64,000 bases of DNA from assembly GCF_039645995.1 (NCBI RefSeq), contig NZ_CP147920.1, positions 1,984,001-2,048,000 of the forward strand. The letters are read 5' to 3'. The translations under genes were made by a program, and so were the position numbers. The notes under the pieces are model-generated. The model was not told the DNA's origin, did no database searches, and saw only the letters and a program-made list of their open reading frames with translations. Position 1 is the first letter of the stretch, and each line of letters starts with the position of its first letter. Origin of the DNA: Sulfurimonas sp. HSL3-1 (GTDB lineage Bacteria; Campylobacterota; Campylobacteria; Campylobacterales; Sulfurimonadaceae). Shown one piece after another: positions 60,943 to 64,000 of this stretch.

Positions 60943-63120
60943 TTAGGCGGCCGGTGCGCGGCCGAGGCTGATCTTGGTCCCTTTGAACTCGAGGATCTCG
61001 ACGTCGATGTCGTCCCCCTCGCTCAGGACATCGGAAACGTTGCGCACGTGCGAATCGGAGATTTTGGAGATGTGCAGCAGGCCGTCGACGCCGCCGGGCA
61101 GTTCGATGAAGGCGCCGAAATCGACGATCTTCTTGACCCGCCCCTTGACGATGTCACCGACGTGGTACTCGGGTTTTTCCATCTTCGGTACGGAGACGAT
61201 CTGCTCGATATGCTCGCGCGCCCCCTTGACCCCTTCGCGGTTCTTGCCCGTCACCTTCACGTTGCCGGCTTTCTTGTCGATATCAATCGCGACCTCGAAC
61301 TTTTCGATGATCTCTCTGATCGTCTTGCCCGCCTGGCCGATGACATCGGCGACACGGTCGGGATCGATGCTGAAGAAATCGCTGCCGGGCAGTTCCTCGC
61401 TCAGTTCGATCTTGTTCTCGGCGTCGGCCATAATATCGATGATGTGGGCGCGTCCCGCCTTCGCCTGATAGAGGGCCGTTTTGAGCAGTTCCAGGGAGAT
61501 TCCGCCGAGCTTGATGTCCATCTGCAGCGCCGTGATCCCCTCTTTGGAGCCCGCGACCTTGAAGTCCATATCCCCGTCGTGGTCCTCAAGACCGGTAATG
61601 TCGGTCAGGACCATGTGCAGGTCCCCCTCGCTGACCAGCCCCATCGCCACGCCGGCGATCGGATCGGCCGTATCAAGGTCCGCCGCTTTGAGCGCCATGT
61701 AACCGCCGCAGACGGTCGCCATGGAGGAGGAGCCGTTGGACTCGAGAATCTCGGAGACGAGACGGACCGTCTGTCCCGGGGCTTCCAGGACCGGTTCGAG
61801 GGCACGCTTGGCAAGGTTGCCGTGTCCGAGCTCCCGGCGGCGCGGCGGCTGGACCGGTGACGCCTCCCCGACGCTGAAGCCCGGGAAGTTATAGTGCACC
61901 ATAAAGCTCTCGTACTGCGCCGAACTGTCGGTAAGCTCCTCATACATCTGGGCGTCTTTGTTGCCGCCGATGGTCAGTGTCACCAGCGCCTGGGTCTGCC
62001 CCCGGGTAAAGAGGCAGGAGGAGTGGACGGAGGGAAGCACGTTGGTCAGGATGCTGATCGGGCGTACTTCGTCGAGGCGGCGGCCGTCGGCGCGGGTCTG
62101 CGTCTGCAGGACCTGCGTGCGGACCGTCTCGCGCTTGACCGCTTCGATCGCTTTTTTGAGGGCGTGCTCGTCAAACTCCGGTTCCGCGTCGAGGATCTTT
62201 TTACGCAGATTGCGCAGGGCCGTGGAGCGCTCGGTGCGCGCCATTTGAGCGATGGCCGCGGCGATATCGTCGCTGTGGTGTTCTCTGACGTACGCCATCA
62301 GATGCTCGTCCGGCTCCGCGGCGATGCAGGTCAGCTTGAAGGTCTCTTTCTTGAACGGAGCGAACGCCTTTGCATAGGAGCTGTTTGCCGTCGCCAGCAG
62401 CTGCTGGGCTTCGGAAAGCAGGACGATGAAATCATCCTCGCCCATCGCGTTGCTGCGGTAGCGGGCGATGGTCTCGGCGGCGAGCGCCGGATCGACGAGA
62501 GGATCGACCATCATCGTGTCGAGCAGCTCCGTCTCCACCGAACCCTGGACCCGCATCTCGATCATCAGCAGGTCCGACTCCGTTCCCGCGAGGAAAAGGT
62601 CCAGGGTGCTGTTTTTAAGCTGCGGCAGCGTCGGGTTGAATAAGACCTCGCCGTCGACCTTCGCCACGCGGACGGCGCTGACGGGGATGTCGATGTCGAT
62701 GTCGGAGACATACAGGGCCGCCGAAGCGGCGTTGAGGCCGAGCACCTGCAGGTCGGCATCTTCATCCGCGCTGAGGACCATCACGGTAATCTGGACCGGG
62801 TTGGCGAAGCCTTTGGGGAAGAGCGGACGCAGGGAGCGGTCGATGATGCGCGAGGTCAGCGTTTCGAAATCGCTCGGTTTGGCCTCGCGTTTGATGAACC
62901 CGCCCGGGATCTTGCCAGCGGCGTACGCCTTCTCGATGTACTGCACCGTCAGCGGCAGAAACCCCTCTTCGACGAATTCGGTCTCGTCGATGACAACGGT
63001 GGCCAGGACAACCGTGTTGCCGGCCTTGAGCCACGCGCTTCCGTTTGCCTGTCGGGCCACGCTTGTAAGCGCATACTCTTCCGTTCTATTCTCGACGGCT
63101 ACCAGTACATCATAATCCAT
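60943..63120 (-). CDS. pnp: Polyribonucleotide nucleotidyltransferase (PNPase)
   Basis: A 725-residue phosphorolytic 3'-5' exoribonuclease. It has two RNase PH domains (first with IIDRSLRPLFP, second with GGNKDAQMYEEL and the active-site DxxxxD of QMDIKLGG), then KH (DVIGQAGKTIREII) and S1 (GRVKKIVDFGAFIEL) domains. It degrades mRNA together with other RNases. The ATG follows the PRTase-like gene's TAA directly. Order lptD-PRTase-pnp-helicase forms one operon. Confidence 0.97.
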   Translation of the reverse strand: MDYDVLVAVENRTEEYALTSVARQANGSAWLKAGNTVVLATVVIDETEFVEEGFLPLTVQYIEKAYAAGKIPGGFIKREAKPSDFETLTSRIIDRSLRPLFPKGFANPVQITVMVLSADEDADLQVLGLNAASAALYVSDIDIDIPVSAVRVAKVDGEVLFNPTLPQLKNSTLDLFLAGTESDLLMIEMRVQGSVETELLDTMMVDPLVDPALAAETIARYRSNAMGEDDFIVLLSEAQQLLATANSSYAKAFAPFKKETFKLTCIAAEPDEHLMAYVREHHSDDIAAAIAQMARTERSTALRNLRKKILDAEPEFDEHALKKAIEAVKRETVRTQVLQTQTRADGRRLDEVRPISILTNVLPSVHSSCLFTRGQTQALVTLTIGGNKDAQMYEELTDSSAQYESFMVHYNFPGFSVGEASPVQPPRRRELGHGNLAKRALEPVLEAPGQTVRLVSEILESNGSSSMATVCGGYMALKAADLDTADPIAGVAMGLVSEGDLHMVLTDITGLEDHDGDMDFKVAGSKEGITALQMDIKLGGISLELLKTALYQAKAGRAHIIDIMADAENKIELSEELPGSDFFSIDPDRVADVIGQAGKTIREIIEKFEVAIDIDKKAGNVKVTGKNREGVKGAREHIEQIVSVPKMEKPEYHVGDIVKGRVKKIVDFGAFIELPGGVDGLLHISKISDSHVRNVSDVLSEGDDIDVEILEFKGTKISLGRAPAA

Positions 63121-63759
63121 TTAGTCCCCTAGTATCTTAATAATCATTTCATCCGAAACATCTTCTAGTTCTGAATAATAACATGATGTTTCTATATAAT
63201 CCTCCAGCACGTGCGGGCAAAAGAGCGCATCGCAGAGCGGTTCGACGGCCGCATAGACCTCTTTGGGCATCACCGGTGCACAGGCATAGAGGGCATCGGG
63301 CGAGCGCGAAAGGACGGTTTTAATCGCGCACATCAGCTTCAATCCGCTCTCCGCCCCCTGATCGACAAGGAGGACTTTTTTGCCGCGCAGGGTTGTGAGC
63401 GGGCGCCCTTTGCGGTAGTGGTAGATCCGGGAGAGGATCTTCTCTTCGTGCTTGCGGTGCGCCTCGCCGTAGACGTAGTCGTACTGGATGCCGAAGGCCT
63501 TGACGAGGTCGTCGTTGATCACGATCTCCTCGGTCTCGCTCACCCTCCCCAGTTCGCACTGCGGGTTCTGGGGCGCCGTGATCGATTCGCCCAGCAGCCA
63601 ATCGACCTTGAGCTTCATCCGGACGTTGAGCTCCTGGCACAGTGCGATGCCTCCCTCCGAAAGCGCGATCAAAATCCACGATTCGCGCTGCATCTGCGGC
63701 AGCGGCAGCAGCTCATTCAGCGCCGAAACGGCCGCTTTTCTATCTTCAAACAGTTTCAT
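63121..63759 (-). CDS. Phosphoribosyltransferase-like protein with altered PRPP loop
   Basis: A 212-residue protein whose layout (LIALSEGGIALCQELN, VNDDLVKAFG, GKKVLLVDQGAESGLKLM) follows the type I PRTase fold, but the PRPP loop has VDQGAESG where active enzymes have DDxxxTG. Catalysis is therefore questionable; a regulatory role is possible. The ATG at 63759 overlaps the lptD stop by one base (TGATG) and its TAA is followed at once by pnp. The tight link to LPS assembly and RNA decay genes gives no clear function. Confidence 0.8.
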   Translation of the reverse strand: MKLFEDRKAAVSALNELLPLPQMQRESWILIALSEGGIALCQELNVRMKLKVDWLLGESITAPQNPQCELGRVSETEEIVINDDLVKAFGIQYDYVYGEAHRKHEEKILSRIYHYRKGRPLTTLRGKKVLLVDQGAESGLKLMCAIKTVLSRSPDALYACAPVMPKEVYAAVEPLCDALFCPHVLEDYIETSCYYSELEDVSDEMIIKILGD

Positions 63760-64000
63760 CACGAACCATCCAATGCATCACTGAGTTTGTAGTTGACCTC
63801 GGTCCCCCCGATCGGACGGAGTTCGATGGTGAAATAGACATACTTCTCCAGCAGCGAGTCGGCCTGGGCGTTGGTCAGGATCGGTCGGTTGTTCTCGACA
63901 TAACGCATCCCGAATTTCCAACAGCGCTTCGTGTAGTCGAAGCCGATCTCGGAGAACTTCTTCACATTCGCCTCCAGGTCATAGGCGTACCGGCCGAAAT
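63759..64000 (-). CDS. lptD: LPS assembly protein LptD, C-terminal part
   Basis: The frame enters from the right edge and its last 80 residues are visible (FGRYAYDLEANVKKFSEIGFDYTKRCWKFGMRYVENNRPI..., quoted in part; ending IELRPIGG...DALDGS). The aromatic alternation and closing strand YVYFTIELRPIGG are typical of the LptD beta-barrel C-terminus, which inserts LPS in the outer leaflet. The Cys in KRCWKFG matches the position of the C-terminal cysteine of the barrel. It precedes the PRTase-like gene with a one-base overlap. Confidence 0.8.
   Translation of the reverse strand, partial: FGRYAYDLEANVKKFSEIGFDYTKRCWKFGMRYVENNRPILTNAQADSLLEKYVYFTIELRPIGGTEVNYKLSDALDGS

Overview
The window reads as chromosomal DNA from a Campylobacterota (Epsilonproteobacteria) bacterium, most likely a free-living relative of Sulfurimonas or Sulfuricurvum with unusually high GC. 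Several gene orders match Helicobacter pylori: pyrH-rpoZ-spoT-tyrS-fabX-amidase (compare HP0777 to HP0772), kdsA-ribH-nusB (HP0003 to HP0001) and mqnC next to an M16 protease (HP0656/HP0657). Menaquinone synthesis by the futalosine route, a SpoT as the only stringent factor seen, prepilins with an Ala-Phe processing site and an ANN...AYA-type tmRNA tag also fit this phylum. No taxon search was possible, so genus is an inference.

Layout. 1-2.2 kb: lipoprotein (partial), YkgJ-like protein and TrmN-like methylase on minus; kdsB on plus. 2.2-4.2 kb: rpsO (minus), then an Rrf2 regulator and a DHH phosphoesterase (plus). 4.2-11.2 kb: one minus-strand operon pyrH-rpoZ-spoT-tyrS-fabX-amiA, joining nucleotide synthesis, alarmone metabolism, unsaturated fatty acid synthesis and wall hydrolysis. 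11.2-18.8 kb: central carbon, with NifJ plus a DHOD-like flavoprotein and the unit gap-ATPase-pfkA. 18.9-21.4 kb: stand-alone HD-GYP protein, tmRNA and an OmpA/TSP3 porin. 21.5-26.1 kb: guaA, nhaD, nadB and an unannotated 29-residue LptM-like lipoprotein. 26.1-28.3 kb: DciA-like DUF721 protein and uvrC.

28.4-34.1 kb is a compact signalling operon: PAS protein, PAS-like/HPt/HPt protein, NIT-type hybrid histidine kinase with three receiver-like modules, and a single-domain response regulator. 34.1-37.4 kb: DnaQ-type exonuclease, membrane protein, DUF819 permease and dipeptide epimerase. 37.4-48 kb: two giant paralogous DUF6701/MshQ-like secreted proteins bracketing a GIY-YIG protein and proC; the second leads an operon of three prepilin-like proteins. 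Both giants are preceded by AT-rich leaders.

48-56.9 kb: hpf, recG, M16-like protein with mqnC, nusB-ribH-kdsA and a DjlA-like co-chaperone operon. 56.9-59.5 kb: three envelope proteins. 59.6-64 kb: lptD (partial)-PRTase-like-pnp-helicase, all minus. Coding density is very high and most genes sit in overlapping operons. No transposase, integrase, phage gene, CRISPR array or rRNA was seen; the only RNA gene recognised is ssrA.
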